Part shown: piece by piece, positions 1 through 10,238 of the stretch | How the letters are laid out: every line of letters begins with the position of its first letter | How positions within the stretch are numbered: position 1 is the stretch's first letter | Source of the DNA: Sulfitobacter sp. M05 | Lineage (GTDB): Bacteria; Pseudomonadota; Alphaproteobacteria; Rhodobacterales; Rhodobacteraceae | NCBI RefSeq assembly: GCF_029285175.1 | Contig: NZ_JABEDH010000004.1 | Coordinates: 124,001-188,000 of the forward strand | Length of the DNA stretch: 64,000 nucleotides | Reading direction: 5' to 3' | Program-made: the position numbers and the translations under genes | Notes under the pieces: model-generated | Seen by the model: the letters and a program-made list of their open reading frames with translations, nothing else | The model's database searches: none | What the model was told of the DNA's origin: nothing

Positions 1-714
1 GGGATGGGGGCAGAGGAGCGTTTAACCTATCTTGCGGCCCGCTTTTCCCGCTCTGCCAACCTAAACCAGCTGCACGGCATCGCCGCAGGGAAACCGATGG
101 CCGCCGGATTTTCTGCGGTGGATGGTCCGCTTGTGTCCGCGCGCCATCTTCTGGTTGGGGATGCCGCATTGGCGCGAGATCCGATCGCTTCGCACGGGCT
201 GGTACATGCGCTGCGCAGCGGGGTTCAGGCGGCTGTGGCGGCAAAGACGATTCTTGACCCGGATTTAGACACCCGTGCTGCGCATAGCTTCTTGCGCCAT
301 AAACACCGTGCTGCCGTTGCTGCGGCGCGGCTTGCAACCCAAGGTGCCTATGCTGATCAATGTCGTTTCAAGACCAAGTTTTGGGCGGATAGGCCGTTGC
401 CGGAACCACCCGCCGCCTTGCCACGGGTCACGCAGGGGCTGGTCACATTGGCCGCACCGCTAACCCGCGCTGCGGTGTTGGGGCACGACAGGATCCACTG
501 GGCACCGGCAATCAAGCTGCTTGCGGTGGATGACTTTCTGACAGAGGCAGGGGGGCTGAACGCGCTGGATGTCGCGGCGGCCTGTCGCCCTGCGGCTTCT
601 CTGCATGAGGTTGCAAACCGGCTGGGCCGGCAACATGATAGGCGGCTTGTCTTTCGCGTTCTGGAGCGTCTCACCCTTGGCGGAGCCTTTGCTCAGGCAG
701 GGCTGAGCGTTTGA
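1..714 (+). CDS. FAD-dependent oxidoreductase/monooxygenase, C-terminal part (cut by window edge)
   Basis: The reading frame is open to the first base, so the gene starts outside the window and only about 237 C-terminal residues are seen. The stretch GDAALARDP followed by SHGLVHALRSG matches the second FAD-contacting motif (G-D-A-A...D-P...G-L..A) of the PHBH/tryptophan-halogenase-like flavoprotein superfamily. The N-terminal Rossmann GxGxxG would lie upstream. The last 100 residues resemble no domain I can name. Substrate cannot be told; flavin monooxygenases that modify peptides or amines (QhpG/LodB type) are one possibility. The gene converges on the cyclase gene and overlaps its 3' end by 22 bases. 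Confidence 0.6.
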   Translation, partial: GMGAEERLTYLAARFSRSANLNQLHGIAAGKPMAAGFSAVDGPLVSARHLLVGDAALARDPIASHGLVHALRSGVQAAVAAKTILDPDLDTRAAHSFLRHKHRAAVAAARLATQGAYADQCRFKTKFWADRPLPEPPAALPRVTQGLVTLAAPLTRAAVLGHDRIHWAPAIKLLAVDDFLTEAGGLNALDVAAACRPAASLHEVANRLGRQHDRRLVFRVLERLTLGGAFAQAGLSV

Positions 715-3700
715 ACAAGGGTGGCGGCGCGTTGGGTGTCCCAGCCCTGATCGTCAGAGGCCATTTTCAGCAGTGCCTTTTGCACCGCCTGCACCGTATC
801 GGGACCCGGATCGGCCATGGCGATGTCGCATTGGGCGCGCAGGGCCAAGGTCAGGGCACCGGCGCGGGTTGCACTTGCCAAGGCTTCCTGACGCAGCTGG
901 CGGGCCATCAGCTCCTCTCCGCGCGCGGCGGCAACTTGCGCCCGTAAGCGTAGTAACTCCGGTGCTGTCCAGGTCTCGCCGGTGGACATTTCAAGCGCGG
1001 CCCCCTCTGACAGGGCGGCCTCAGCTCCGTCAATATCATTGGCCCGCAAGGAAACATCCGCAATGAGGGAGGCCAGCAAGGGCCCGTAATTAAACGGATT
1101 TACCTTGCGAAATTCTTTGATCCGCAAGGCAAGATCGGACATCTCGGCAGGTTTTGGTGGCTCGGGCCGCAGGCACAGATGGGTTACAAAAGGAAACAGA
1201 AGAGCAACCGCCCGCATTACCCGGATATCGTGTTTCTCTCCCAGTTCAATCGCTTCGCTGGCAATAATCGAAAGCTCTGTGCCGTGCCGTGCAAGTGCCC
1301 CCAACATCACACGAAATGCCATCGCCTGTGCCATCGAATGGGCGTGACCGATTTCACGTGAATGTTCGATCGAGAAGGTCCCGAAATGGCGCGATTTGCG
1401 CAGATCACCGGTAAGCCAGTTTGACATGCACAGGAAGACGGCGCAGATTTCCGCATGGTCATAGCCATGTGCATGGGCCAGATGCAGATGGGCCTCCTTG
1501 TCGTATTGCGACAGGGCCATGTTCAGATTGCGCTGCGCTGTCACCTGATCAGAGCGGTGAAATGCCACAGCACCAATGGCGCGGGTGCCAATCATCACAA
1601 AGGTTTTCTCGCGGTTTCGGCGGGCGGTTTCCAACAGTGTTTCGGCGTATTCCTGCGCCCGAGGATAGTTGGCGCGCACCAGCGAATGGGCATAAAGCCC
1701 GTTCAGCGCCAGAAGCTCGGTCTTGCTGTCGCCCAGTTCACGGGCCAGCTGTACGGCCTGCGTGCCAAGGTCGGCGCTGGCGTCTGTTGCAATGCCAAAT
1801 CGCGACCGTTCCACCGAGGCAAGTCCGGTGATGATGCGCAAGTGTTCCTGTTTGTGCGCGCTGGTTTCTGGCAGGCGCTGAATGGCGGCATTGGCCATTT
1901 CAAGGAAATGCCCGGCCTCAAGCAGGGCAGAACGCTTTAACAGGCTTTCTCCGGCTTTCAGCGCGAGTATCACTGTGTTTTCCCAATTGCGCGCGACATG
2001 GGCGTGGGTCGCCAGAAGATCGGGGCGTTGTAATGCCGGGTCATCGTAATATGTTTGCAACGCTGACAAGGCGGCCGCGTGCAGTTTGCGGCGTGATTTC
2101 CCAACGATTTGTTCGTAGATGACATCGCGGTAAACTTGGTGACGAATGACTGCTTCAGTCTGCCCGTCGGTGCCTTTTAGCTGGATCAGCCCAGTCTGTC
2201 TGAGCGCGTCGATGGCCGGTTGCATGGTGTCGGGATCTTGATCAAGAACCGCCGCCAGAAGTTCAGGGCTGGACGGGCTGTCCAGAACGGCAAGGGCTTC
2301 GATCACACTACGACCCATGCGAATGCCGTCCAGCCGCTTGGACACGGATTCATAAATCGTATGGGGAATTTCGATGATGCTGGCGATGTCTGCCTGATGT
2401 CGCGCGGCCTGCGCATTGCCTAGCGTCTCAAGCATCAGGGGATTGCCACCCGAGTGGCTGAGGATGTTGTCGCGGATCGAATGGGGGATCGGTTTGGCCC
2501 CGAAAATCCCCTGCAACAGCTTTTCACAGTGCCGCGGGTTAAGCGGTTGCAGGGTCATGACCTCGTGCCCGTCCTGCCCCTCCCAGATGTCGGCGCTGTC
2601 TGGACGTGTCGCAGCAACGATCATCAAGACGGCACCATCCTTGCGGGCACGTTGGGCAGTGCGCTTCAAAAGCTCGCGGGTTGATTCATCGGCCCATTGC
2701 GCATTTTCCACAAAAACCAGCGTCGGGCCGGCGGCACCGCGAATGATCCACCGGCTGAGCAGGTCCAGGATACTTTCGCGGTCACGCAAGGAGACGGCCA
2801 CATCATTTCCCGATGGTGTATCCAGCCCGAGGAATTGCGCAGCCCGGATCAACAGCTCCGGTTTCGGCTCCCCTAAAAGGCTGGCCAAAGAGGGGGTTGT
2901 TGGCCCGCCGGTTGTCAGTGTCTCAAGGGCCTTGGCAACAGGCAGCAAGGGCGAACGGGTGCCCATGGCAGCACAATGCAGGTGCAAAACCCGCATGGAA
3001 GGATTGGTCTGTATCGACAAAAAGCTGTGGATCAGCGTCGACTTTCCGATGCCTGCATCCCCGGTGATGGTGATTGTGACGGGTGCGCCGGCCTGTGCAT
3101 GTGTCCATAGCTGGCGCAGGGTGCTGGCCTCGGTGTCGCGGCCAATCAGGGCGGCGGGTGCTGCCGGGCCTTCAACCTCGTGGCGCAACCCCAGCACATG
3201 AAACACTTCGGTCCCCGAGGGCAGCCCTTTGAGGTCATGGGCCTCGACCTCGGAATACAGCACCGCATTACGGGTCAGATGCTGGGTCTTGCTGTCCACC
3301 ACAATCGACTGCGGGTTTGCCACAGTTTGAAGCCGCGCGGCACGGTTGACCACGGGACCGACCAGTTGCATCGTATCCCCGCTTGATTGACCAACGGCGG
3401 CTTGACCTGTGGCAATGCCGATCCGTGTGGGGATGTGGAAGGATGCCCGCCCGTCAAAGGTAACCAGCCTTTCGGCAAGGGCGCGTTGCAAATCCTGCGC
3501 AGCCTGCACACAGCGTTCGGCAAAGCCGTCAAGCACACGCGGATAGCCGAACAGGATCACAACACCGTCGCCCTGTGACCCGACAAGATAGCCATCGCGC
3601 TGTTTGGCGATTTCCGTGGCCACCTGATAATAATGCTGCATGATGACTTGCATGTCTTCGATGCTGTGCTGCTGGCTTAATTCGGTCGAGCCGACAATAT

Positions 3701-4007
3701 CGCAAAACAGAACGCTGATGCGGCGCAGTTGAAGCGGGGCTTCCTCGGGTGCCTTTTTTTGGGGGGGGGCGGGGCTTGCCGGATCGGGCAGGGTTTCCAG
3801 TGCGGCAAGCAGTTTCTTGCGTTGCCCCAGTGTCAGCCCGAGTTCCTTCAGATCGGCCTTGTCCAGCATCCGCAAGGTTGGCATGTCGATATCTTCCGCG
3901 GCAAACAGGTCAAGCAGATGGGACAGGCCAATCCTGGCCAGAAACTCTGAAATCTGCGGTCCAGGGCTTGGCATGAAAAGGGTATTCTCCGCACGAATGA
4001 CTGACAT
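693..4007 (-). CDS. SAM - class III nucleotide cyclase - AAA ATPase - TPR signalling protein
   Basis: A 1104-residue multidomain regulator. Residues about 17-74 form a SAM domain. Residues 95-275 are a class III adenylate/guanylate cyclase domain with FCDIVGST (metal Asp near 103) and GSQGDG (second metal Asp near 147). A STAND/AAA ATPase follows, with Walker A GDAGIGKS near 316-323 and a hydrophobic-DE type Walker B (TLVFVENAQWAD). The C-terminal half is alpha-helical and TPR-like. This layout is known from large cytoplasmic proteins annotated as adenylate cyclases with an ATPase/TPR regulator. Both metal Asp residues are present, so it may make cAMP or cGMP. A second start at 3974 has a GGAG farther upstream. 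It lies downstream of the three-gene module, on the same strand, after 290 bases with no recognised gene. Confidence 0.85.
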   Translation of the reverse strand: MSVIRAENTLFMPSPGPQISEFLARIGLSHLLDLFAAEDIDMPTLRMLDKADLKELGLTLGQRKKLLAALETLPDPASPAPPQKKAPEEAPLQLRRISVLFCDIVGSTELSQQHSIEDMQVIMQHYYQVATEIAKQRDGYLVGSQGDGVVILFGYPRVLDGFAERCVQAAQDLQRALAERLVTFDGRASFHIPTRIGIATGQAAVGQSSGDTMQLVGPVVNRAARLQTVANPQSIVVDSKTQHLTRNAVLYSEVEAHDLKGLPSGTEVFHVLGLRHEVEGPAAPAALIGRDTEASTLRQLWTHAQAGAPVTITITGDAGIGKSTLIHSFLSIQTNPSMRVLHLHCAAMGTRSPLLPVAKALETLTTGGPTTPSLASLLGEPKPELLIRAAQFLGLDTPSGNDVAVSLRDRESILDLLSRWIIRGAAGPTLVFVENAQWADESTRELLKRTAQRARKDGAVLMIVAATRPDSADIWEGQDGHEVMTLQPLNPRHCEKLLQGIFGAKPIPHSIRDNILSHSGGNPLMLETLGNAQAARHQADIASIIEIPHTIYESVSKRLDGIRMGRSVIEALAVLDSPSSPELLAAVLDQDPDTMQPAIDALRQTGLIQLKGTDGQTEAVIRHQVYRDVIYEQIVGKSRRKLHAAALSALQTYYDDPALQRPDLLATHAHVARNWENTVILALKAGESLLKRSALLEAGHFLEMANAAIQRLPETSAHKQEHLRIITGLASVERSRFGIATDASADLGTQAVQLARELGDSKTELLALNGLYAHSLVRANYPRAQEYAETLLETARRNREKTFVMIGTRAIGAVAFHRSDQVTAQRNLNMALSQYDKEAHLHLAHAHGYDHAEICAVFLCMSNWLTGDLRKSRHFGTFSIEHSREIGHAHSMAQAMAFRVMLGALARHGTELSIIASEAIELGEKHDIRVMRAVALLFPFVTHLCLRPEPPKPAEMSDLALRIKEFRKVNPFNYGPLLASLIADVSLRANDIDGAEAALSEGAALEMSTGETWTAPELLRLRAQVAAARGEELMARQLRQEALASATRAGALTLALRAQCDIAMADPGPDTVQAVQKALLKMASDDQGWDTQRAATLVQTLSPA

Positions 4008-4297
4008 GGTGAAAACCGGCCCGATGGCGCAAAGTTAGACGATACCAGCGCGCTTTAGCAATGCGGGCCTGTCATTTATCACTTTCTTTGATGATGTGCG
4101 GTCGTGTTTTTGGGCGCAGTTTATACCCTGCGTTGTATTTTAGGCGGTTCCAGCACGGGAGCTGCACGACTCTGGATCACGGAAAACGGGAATCAGGGGC
4201 ACTGAATATCCGTCTGATCTTTTGGCCGCCGCCATAACACCTTATGCCAGATGCCCCTGCGGGGAACATGTGAAAAATTGCCTGTGGGATGCGCCTG

Positions 4298-7200
4298 CTA
4301 GTGGTTCTCCTCCTCTTCTGCGGGGTCCTCTTCTAGCTGGGCGGCGGCTTCTAATGTCGCTTCGCGTTGCTCTAGATAAGTTTCGCGGCGTTTCTTGTCA
4401 TTGGCCACTTCACCCGCAATCATCTGGGTCTGCGCGGTCAGGCTTTCCACAACAGCGACAAAGTCGGCATGGGCCGCCCCGCCAGTCCAATCGCCGCCGT
4501 CCTCTGGTTCGCCGTTCTGTGGCGCATAAGAGCGCAGCGCCGCGATTAAACCGGATGCCGCCCCGCCAACGTCATTTAGGAATGTGTCATAGGCCGGGGT
4601 TTCGCGGGCCGGGTTCGAGATGTCGAATTCCGGAAAATCAGCGTCGCGCTTGGCCGCGTAATCCGCATCGGGCCCCAAGAGGCCCACCAACAGGGAAAGC
4701 TGGCGATCAATCTCGGGTGTTTTCACGGATGTGGGGGCAAGTGGGGGCGTGGCCCGCTCGGATGCGGCGGCCTTGAAACGCAACCAACTGACAAGTGTTG
4801 GAACCGGGGTGCCGGGGTGCCAGTCTTTCTTGATCGGGACCCGTTTCATGATCTGTGGGTCATCCGTATAAAGAGTTTCAAAATAGCAGACGACCTTCTG
4901 GCAGACGTTCTTTTGATCGGCCAGCACCTCGGGGGTGATGCCACAGCTGCGCCCGACTTCTTTTGCAATTGGATCACCGTCGATCACGATGCCATAAGCG
5001 ATGACGCATTTCGACAAGGTCGAGTTCCATTTCATCGCGGTGCGGGCTTTTTTACGGTCTCCGGGGGATTTGAGGGCCGTCTGATACAGATGCCAGCCGG
5101 CTTCTATCTCGGCTTCTTTTTGCATCTTATAGGCAAATTCGGTTAAAGCGCGGGCCATGCTGGTTCCGATCTGTATGCCGGCCCCAACCGCCGTGCCACT
5201 GCCCATGCTGACACCGGATGCATCGGCCAGTTTGATCGATTCAGACGCAACGCCAAGGCTGTCATAGAGTACCCGCAGCACTTGCAGGCTGACCTGAACC
5301 CGCGCCGAATTAAGCCGCCCGTTGATCGCAGGCCCATAGACGGAACTGTTACCGACGGTCAGGGCCATATTGTCCATCCATTTGTTCAACTGGTAGGACT
5401 TGCGCACCAATGTGGTGGCGTCGATCAACAGTTTCTGGATCGCCACGGCCAGCCCGGCCCCTGGCAGAGCAGCGGCCAAAGCGCTGGCACCAACGCCGGT
5501 GATCACCTCAAGCGCCTGCCATTTCATGTTACACGCACGGGCTTCGGCAAGCAGCTTGTCCATTGCTGCCATCGCTTGCTGTTCTTTTTCGACCGAGTCG
5601 AGATCTTGTGGCGGTTTGCCGGCATCCTCCAGAAGTTCGTTCAATACTTCTAACTCGCGCGCACTCGCGTCTTCGATCTGGGCGAAAAACTCGTCGCGAC
5701 GAGCTGGGTCTTGCAGATCTCTCTTGAAATCCGACATTGCGCGGGCCTTGCGGGCGTTCTCCTGCTCGGCCAGAAACTTTTTCTGCTCCATCAGGGCTTC
5801 GGCACTGTCGCTGGGTGCTTCCATTCCGAGGCTCGGCTTTGCGGTGCCTGCAAGGGCCTGCGCTGCATCCGCGTCATTATTGAAAATATCATTTTCAACC
5901 TGCGTCTTTTGGAGCAATGCAGCCGCTGACCCCATTTCGATGTCTTCGCCGGCCTTCACCGTGTAGGTGCCACCCGTAATTGCAGGCATGGCACCTGCCA
6001 AGGCGACGCTGATTGCGGAGAAGCCGACATTGGCCAAGATCACCTTCAAATCAACCTTGCCGCCGTCACTGGCAACCACATCTGCAAGATGTTTCGCGAT
6101 GGCGGGAATGTTGGAGGCGACAAGAATGGCTCCCTGAATGGTCAACCCCATCTGTTGCCATTTGGCCTGATCGCCCAGCACGGTATTGCCTTGATCATCG
6201 GTGCCGCGTTTGACATCGCCCGCGGCAAAACTGGCCCCAACGGCGCCCGCAATGCCGGTCAGTGCTTCGGTGATGGCAGCGACGCCGCCGTTGTAATCTC
6301 CGTCAGCGAATTTCATCGTTGCGGTGAAAAGGCTGAACCCGGTGTTTCCGCCCGCAATCAGCGCAGTGACTGATTTCGAGGCGATGTTCATCTGGGTCTG
6401 GAACGCCGATGTAAATGCTGTCGAGGCATCCGAGGCCACCACATTAGCAGAATAGACCGAAATCGACGCGGCGGCCGCATTGCCCAAGGCGTTGAACGCC
6501 GCTTTGGCGACCCCTGCCGCGAAGGTCCTGCGCCGCCCGTCCTCTGGTTTGTCCAAAGTGGAATCCAGAATGCTTAACCCACCTACCAAAACGGTGGTTG
6601 TCATTGTGACGGCGGCAACCTGCAAAGCCGCCTCGCGCCCCTGCTGCTTGAGAGCGTTTAACCTGTCGATATTTTCCAGTTGCTCGGGGCTCGCCGTGCC
6701 CGCTGTTTTTGCGGCATTGTCTCTGGCGAGGTCCAGCGTGTCCTGACGCGTCATAGTTTGCGCCTCGAAACTGTTGATCTTGATCGCGTCACCCGCAAGC
6801 GAGCCCATCAGGGAGACCACATCGGTGCCGATCTTGATGCCGCGTTTTACATTGGTGTATTTCGATGCGGACTTGGAGTAATCCTCCAGCTTGGTTTGGT
6901 AGATTTCGCAAGCGCCGTTAAAAACCTGCGCTTCCTGACTGTATTTGTCCGCAACCGCATTGGAAGGGATCACATCCGCCTGTACCAGTGGTGTCCATAA
7001 TTCGCGGGTAATATCGGCAGGGGTGAACAGCGGATTGCCATCCGCATCTGTCGCGGCCTCCATTTCGGCCTGCAAATCAAACAGTTTTTCATGCAGCCGT
7101 GCCAGCTCGCGCACGGCCTCGTCATCAACTTCGTAGCCGTCAACAAGATCATGCGTGGTATCAACCTCGTCATCGCGGTCGCCGTTTTTCCAATCCATGG

Positions 7201-7423
7201 TCCGGTTGGAGCGTTCGATCAGACCAAGAAATTTCTTGCGTTTCCATTCGACCTGTAGCGCGTCCGACGCGGCCATCAGGTCATCCTGTAAATCCGAAAT
7301 TTCATCCGTCACTTCTGCAAGAAGCTGGTTGCGTTCGTCTTGTCGTGCGATCAGCGCGTCAAAATCTATTGCGCTTTGCTGGGTCTTGGCGAGCCATTCG
7401 ATCTCTGGACTGGAAAAAGCCAT
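4298..7423 (-). CDS. Large uncharacterised protein, helical with hydrophobic glycine/alanine segments (1041 aa)
   Basis: I do not recognise this protein. Residues 1-120 are charged and probably coiled coil. Several Gly/Ala-rich hydrophobic stretches follow at about 266-286, 381-400, 427-440, 461-482 and 638-664. They could insert into membranes or pack as glycine-zipper helices. Residues 505-640 are again charged and helical. A compact region with several Cys follows (about 840-900). The tail is acidic and ends in EEEENH. There is no Sec signal peptide. The start has a GGAG upstream and lies 17 bases after the 927-aa gene, so the two are almost surely co-transcribed. Charged helices alternating with hydrophobic hairpins fit a pore-forming or membrane-delivered protein, but this is inference. 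Confidence 0.75.
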   Translation of the reverse strand: MAFSSPEIEWLAKTQQSAIDFDALIARQDERNQLLAEVTDEISDLQDDLMAASDALQVEWKRKKFLGLIERSNRTMDWKNGDRDDEVDTTHDLVDGYEVDDEAVRELARLHEKLFDLQAEMEAATDADGNPLFTPADITRELWTPLVQADVIPSNAVADKYSQEAQVFNGACEIYQTKLEDYSKSASKYTNVKRGIKIGTDVVSLMGSLAGDAIKINSFEAQTMTRQDTLDLARDNAAKTAGTASPEQLENIDRLNALKQQGREAALQVAAVTMTTTVLVGGLSILDSTLDKPEDGRRRTFAAGVAKAAFNALGNAAAASISVYSANVVASDASTAFTSAFQTQMNIASKSVTALIAGGNTGFSLFTATMKFADGDYNGGVAAITEALTGIAGAVGASFAAGDVKRGTDDQGNTVLGDQAKWQQMGLTIQGAILVASNIPAIAKHLADVVASDGGKVDLKVILANVGFSAISVALAGAMPAITGGTYTVKAGEDIEMGSAAALLQKTQVENDIFNNDADAAQALAGTAKPSLGMEAPSDSAEALMEQKKFLAEQENARKARAMSDFKRDLQDPARRDEFFAQIEDASARELEVLNELLEDAGKPPQDLDSVEKEQQAMAAMDKLLAEARACNMKWQALEVITGVGASALAAALPGAGLAVAIQKLLIDATTLVRKSYQLNKWMDNMALTVGNSSVYGPAINGRLNSARVQVSLQVLRVLYDSLGVASESIKLADASGVSMGSGTAVGAGIQIGTSMARALTEFAYKMQKEAEIEAGWHLYQTALKSPGDRKKARTAMKWNSTLSKCVIAYGIVIDGDPIAKEVGRSCGITPEVLADQKNVCQKVVCYFETLYTDDPQIMKRVPIKKDWHPGTPVPTLVSWLRFKAAASERATPPLAPTSVKTPEIDRQLSLLVGLLGPDADYAAKRDADFPEFDISNPARETPAYDTFLNDVGGAASGLIAALRSYAPQNGEPEDGGDWTGGAAHADFVAVVESLTAQTQMIAGEVANDKKRRETYLEQREATLEAAAQLEEDPAEEEENH

Positions 7424-7440
7424 GTTTATCTCCGCTCGGG

Positions 7441-10224
7441 TTAATCTTTGATTGCAGTCAAAAGCCGCATTTCCAGAAGCGGCAGCGCTTTGCGCGCGCT
7501 CACCATCTGATCAGAGGCTTCCGCTGTAGCAAAAGGATGGCTGCGAAAGTGCTGCATCGGGGCGAAACTATCGAATAATGCCATCAGCTTGCGCAGCTCT
7601 TGCAGGGCGGTTTTTCGGGCGATCTTGCGATCCGAAATGGTCTCGCTGCGGTCCGCCACACGGGCAGCCTGCCGGCTCATCTCAGCAAGGTTCACCTGTT
7701 GCAGCGACCCTTGCAAGTTGGTGAAGAAACCATTGATGCTGTTGGCATCAAGCGGCGGTTGATCAAGCTGGTTGCCCCCGTCGGTTGCGCCAGCGGGTTC
7801 GATCACGTCTTCGACAAAAGTACCCAGTTTGATCGAGAATAGCTCGGTTTCATGGGCGCAGTTTCTGGCGGCGGTCGTCAGATCACCGTCCATAATTGCG
7901 TTGGCCTTGCGCACATCCGCCGCGAGTTGAGCCGCGCGGCTGTTGAGCCCTTGAAGCTTGGCCAGACCGTCAATATAGCCGCCGGTTTTTTTGGTTTCAG
8001 CTTTTAATCCGTCGCGCTCTGCTTCCAATCGGGTGATCTCACTCTGGTCTCCCTTGAGGGCGTCTTTGGTTTCATCCAGAAGCGTTGTCAGCTCTGAAAT
8101 GCCGCTTTTGAATTCCTCTTTTTTGGCTTCGTTGGCATCATGATCCAGCTGGCCGGAACGCGCGACGCTCAGCAAGGCCTCTACATGTTCGGCCTCCACC
8201 GCCTCCAACGTTTCACCCGCCTTTTGCTTTTTCAGGATAGAAAGCAGCCAGCCCAGGTTTCCGTTGATCTGGATCAGCGCCGCTGCCGCCTGCTTGAGTG
8301 ACGCGGGCGAACGCTCTGCAATCTGGTCCCGGATCGTCGACATACGCGCGACTTCGGGTCCGTAATACCCGTCAAATTGGACAAAGCCGGTCTGGTCTTT
8401 CTTAAGCCGTTTGCCGATCGATTCGATGATCTGGTCCACAGCGTCTGCCTGTTTTGCAAGCGACCGTTTCAAGGTCTGCAACTCAAGCATTTCGGCGCGG
8501 AAGGTCATCACGCGATTATGCAAATCGTCTGTATCCTGGGTCACCGTTTCCTGTGGCTGCGTCAGGTGGTTTGCGCGCAACGCCCCCAGCTCGGTCGTGA
8601 AGTCCAAAAGGCGACCGGGTTCATACAGCGGGAACAGTTTCTTCGTTTTGGCGATGCTCTTTTCCACCCGGGTGAACCCTTCTGAAAGGGTGACATAGAT
8701 GTCCGGGTTTTCCTCAATCGTTCTGATAAAGGTCGCGACTCCGGCAAGGTATTCATCCGCCGTTTTCAATGCATCCACTGAATCGCTTTCGATCAGCTGT
8801 CTTGCGGCAAGCATCTGAAGTTCGATTTCTTCCAGCGCACCACGCGGCAAATCGCGGTTCTTTTTCTTGCCTTTCTGTTCGCCGGATTTGGTATCTTTTT
8901 GGGTGATGATTTCACCGGCGCTGTTGGTTTTGAAAAAATCATGAAATTTGTCTTCAAGTACGGCTAGCTCGACCTGCATCTCGGCGGGTTTGAGGTTGGA
9001 GCGGCGCAAGTCCTGCTCCTTGGCCTTGTCCAGCCGCGCCCGCACATATTCAGCGACTTCGCGCGCATCCTCTAGGACCTGAGGCATATGGGCCTGCACC
9101 TCTGCCAGACGCATACATTCATCCAGTTTGCGTTGGCATCTTTCGGGGCGCACCCGATGGCCGTTTGCGCGCAAGGTGGCAATGTCGGTTCGCGTATCAG
9201 CCCAAATTTGCACCACTTGCAGAGCTTGATTATGCGCTGCCGTGACTTCCTGACCCAGATCTGTGACCTGTTTCAGATAGGTGTCGCGCAGATCGGGGGC
9301 GTTGGTGGCAATGGCATTTTGGATAGTTGCGGACAGGGCTTCATGCCGGTACTCGAATTGTTCTGCAACGGTTGGCATCCCCTTGCCGCGCAACAGGGAA
9401 ATTTGCGAGGCCACTTCGCCCATCGGGCCGTCCAGATCACCGTGTTCGCTCACCGGGGTATCAAGGGCGGTGGCACCGGTACGGGCTGTGCGATATGTGT
9501 TCAGTTGGGTTTGTGTTTGGGCAACGCGGTCAATCGCGGCCGCCAGATCACCCGTGCCGACAATCAAAATGGCCTGTTCCAGCATCCCGAACAGAATTTT
9601 ATATTCGGCCCCGTTAATTATTGCATAACTCAGGGTCTTGCCGTCGCTCACGGAGGTGATTTTCATCACCTCAGCGCGGGCCCGTTCGATATTGCCTTGG
9701 ACCATCACATGCTGTTGGCGGAATTGCGCCAGCAGATCCTGATCCAGGTCCTCAAGAGGCACGGCACCACCTTGAGCTTCCAGTCGGCGGATTTCCTCGC
9801 GCACATCCGCCACATCTTGCCTAAGGTGCCCTTCAACGGCCCGCAATTGCGCGACATGGGCATCAACCCGCTCGACAATGGCAAGGTCGGCCTTGTCGCT
9901 GGCTTGCACAATTGCCAGATCCTCGCGTTCCTGCTGCAAGGCGTCGATGTCGGCATCCGCTGGCGGGTTCGCAATTGCTGCGTCCAGGGCGTCCAACCGG
10001 TCTTCCTGCTGGGCAATCACGTCGCGCAAAAGCGCGCTGCGATCCCCGTCCAATGCAAAGGCACGGTCTTCTTGCAGTTGGCGTTTCGGAGAGGCGCGTA
10101 GGTTTTCGGCATCTGGGCGCGAGGTGTTTCTGCCGCGAAGGGATTTCCAGCCACGCGCACGGTTAAAGGCAGCAATCCACTCGCTTACCGGTGTATCCAA
10201 TACAAGATTGGGTGATTTACTCAT
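7441..10224 (-). CDS. Large coiled-coil protein of unknown function (927 aa)
   Basis: A soluble protein rich in Gln, Glu, Ala and Leu with long predicted helices and heptad-like spacing over most of its length (roughly 60-180, 270-420, 560-780). It has no signal peptide, no clear membrane segment and no catalytic motif I know. A Lys-rich patch (GEQKGKKKNRD) lies near the middle. The ATG is preceded by GGAG. Gaps of only 14 and 17 bases to its neighbours place it in the middle of the three-gene transcript. It could be a structural or scaffold partner of the hydrophobic 1041-aa protein. I found no basis for a specific function. Confidence 0.75.
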   Translation of the reverse strand: MSKSPNLVLDTPVSEWIAAFNRARGWKSLRGRNTSRPDAENLRASPKRQLQEDRAFALDGDRSALLRDVIAQQEDRLDALDAAIANPPADADIDALQQEREDLAIVQASDKADLAIVERVDAHVAQLRAVEGHLRQDVADVREEIRRLEAQGGAVPLEDLDQDLLAQFRQQHVMVQGNIERARAEVMKITSVSDGKTLSYAIINGAEYKILFGMLEQAILIVGTGDLAAAIDRVAQTQTQLNTYRTARTGATALDTPVSEHGDLDGPMGEVASQISLLRGKGMPTVAEQFEYRHEALSATIQNAIATNAPDLRDTYLKQVTDLGQEVTAAHNQALQVVQIWADTRTDIATLRANGHRVRPERCQRKLDECMRLAEVQAHMPQVLEDAREVAEYVRARLDKAKEQDLRRSNLKPAEMQVELAVLEDKFHDFFKTNSAGEIITQKDTKSGEQKGKKKNRDLPRGALEEIELQMLAARQLIESDSVDALKTADEYLAGVATFIRTIEENPDIYVTLSEGFTRVEKSIAKTKKLFPLYEPGRLLDFTTELGALRANHLTQPQETVTQDTDDLHNRVMTFRAEMLELQTLKRSLAKQADAVDQIIESIGKRLKKDQTGFVQFDGYYGPEVARMSTIRDQIAERSPASLKQAAAALIQINGNLGWLLSILKKQKAGETLEAVEAEHVEALLSVARSGQLDHDANEAKKEEFKSGISELTTLLDETKDALKGDQSEITRLEAERDGLKAETKKTGGYIDGLAKLQGLNSRAAQLAADVRKANAIMDGDLTTAARNCAHETELFSIKLGTFVEDVIEPAGATDGGNQLDQPPLDANSINGFFTNLQGSLQQVNLAEMSRQAARVADRSETISDRKIARKTALQELRKLMALFDSFAPMQHFRSHPFATAEASDQMVSARKALPLLEMRLLTAIKD

Positions 10225-10238
10225 GATGTTTTCTCCGG

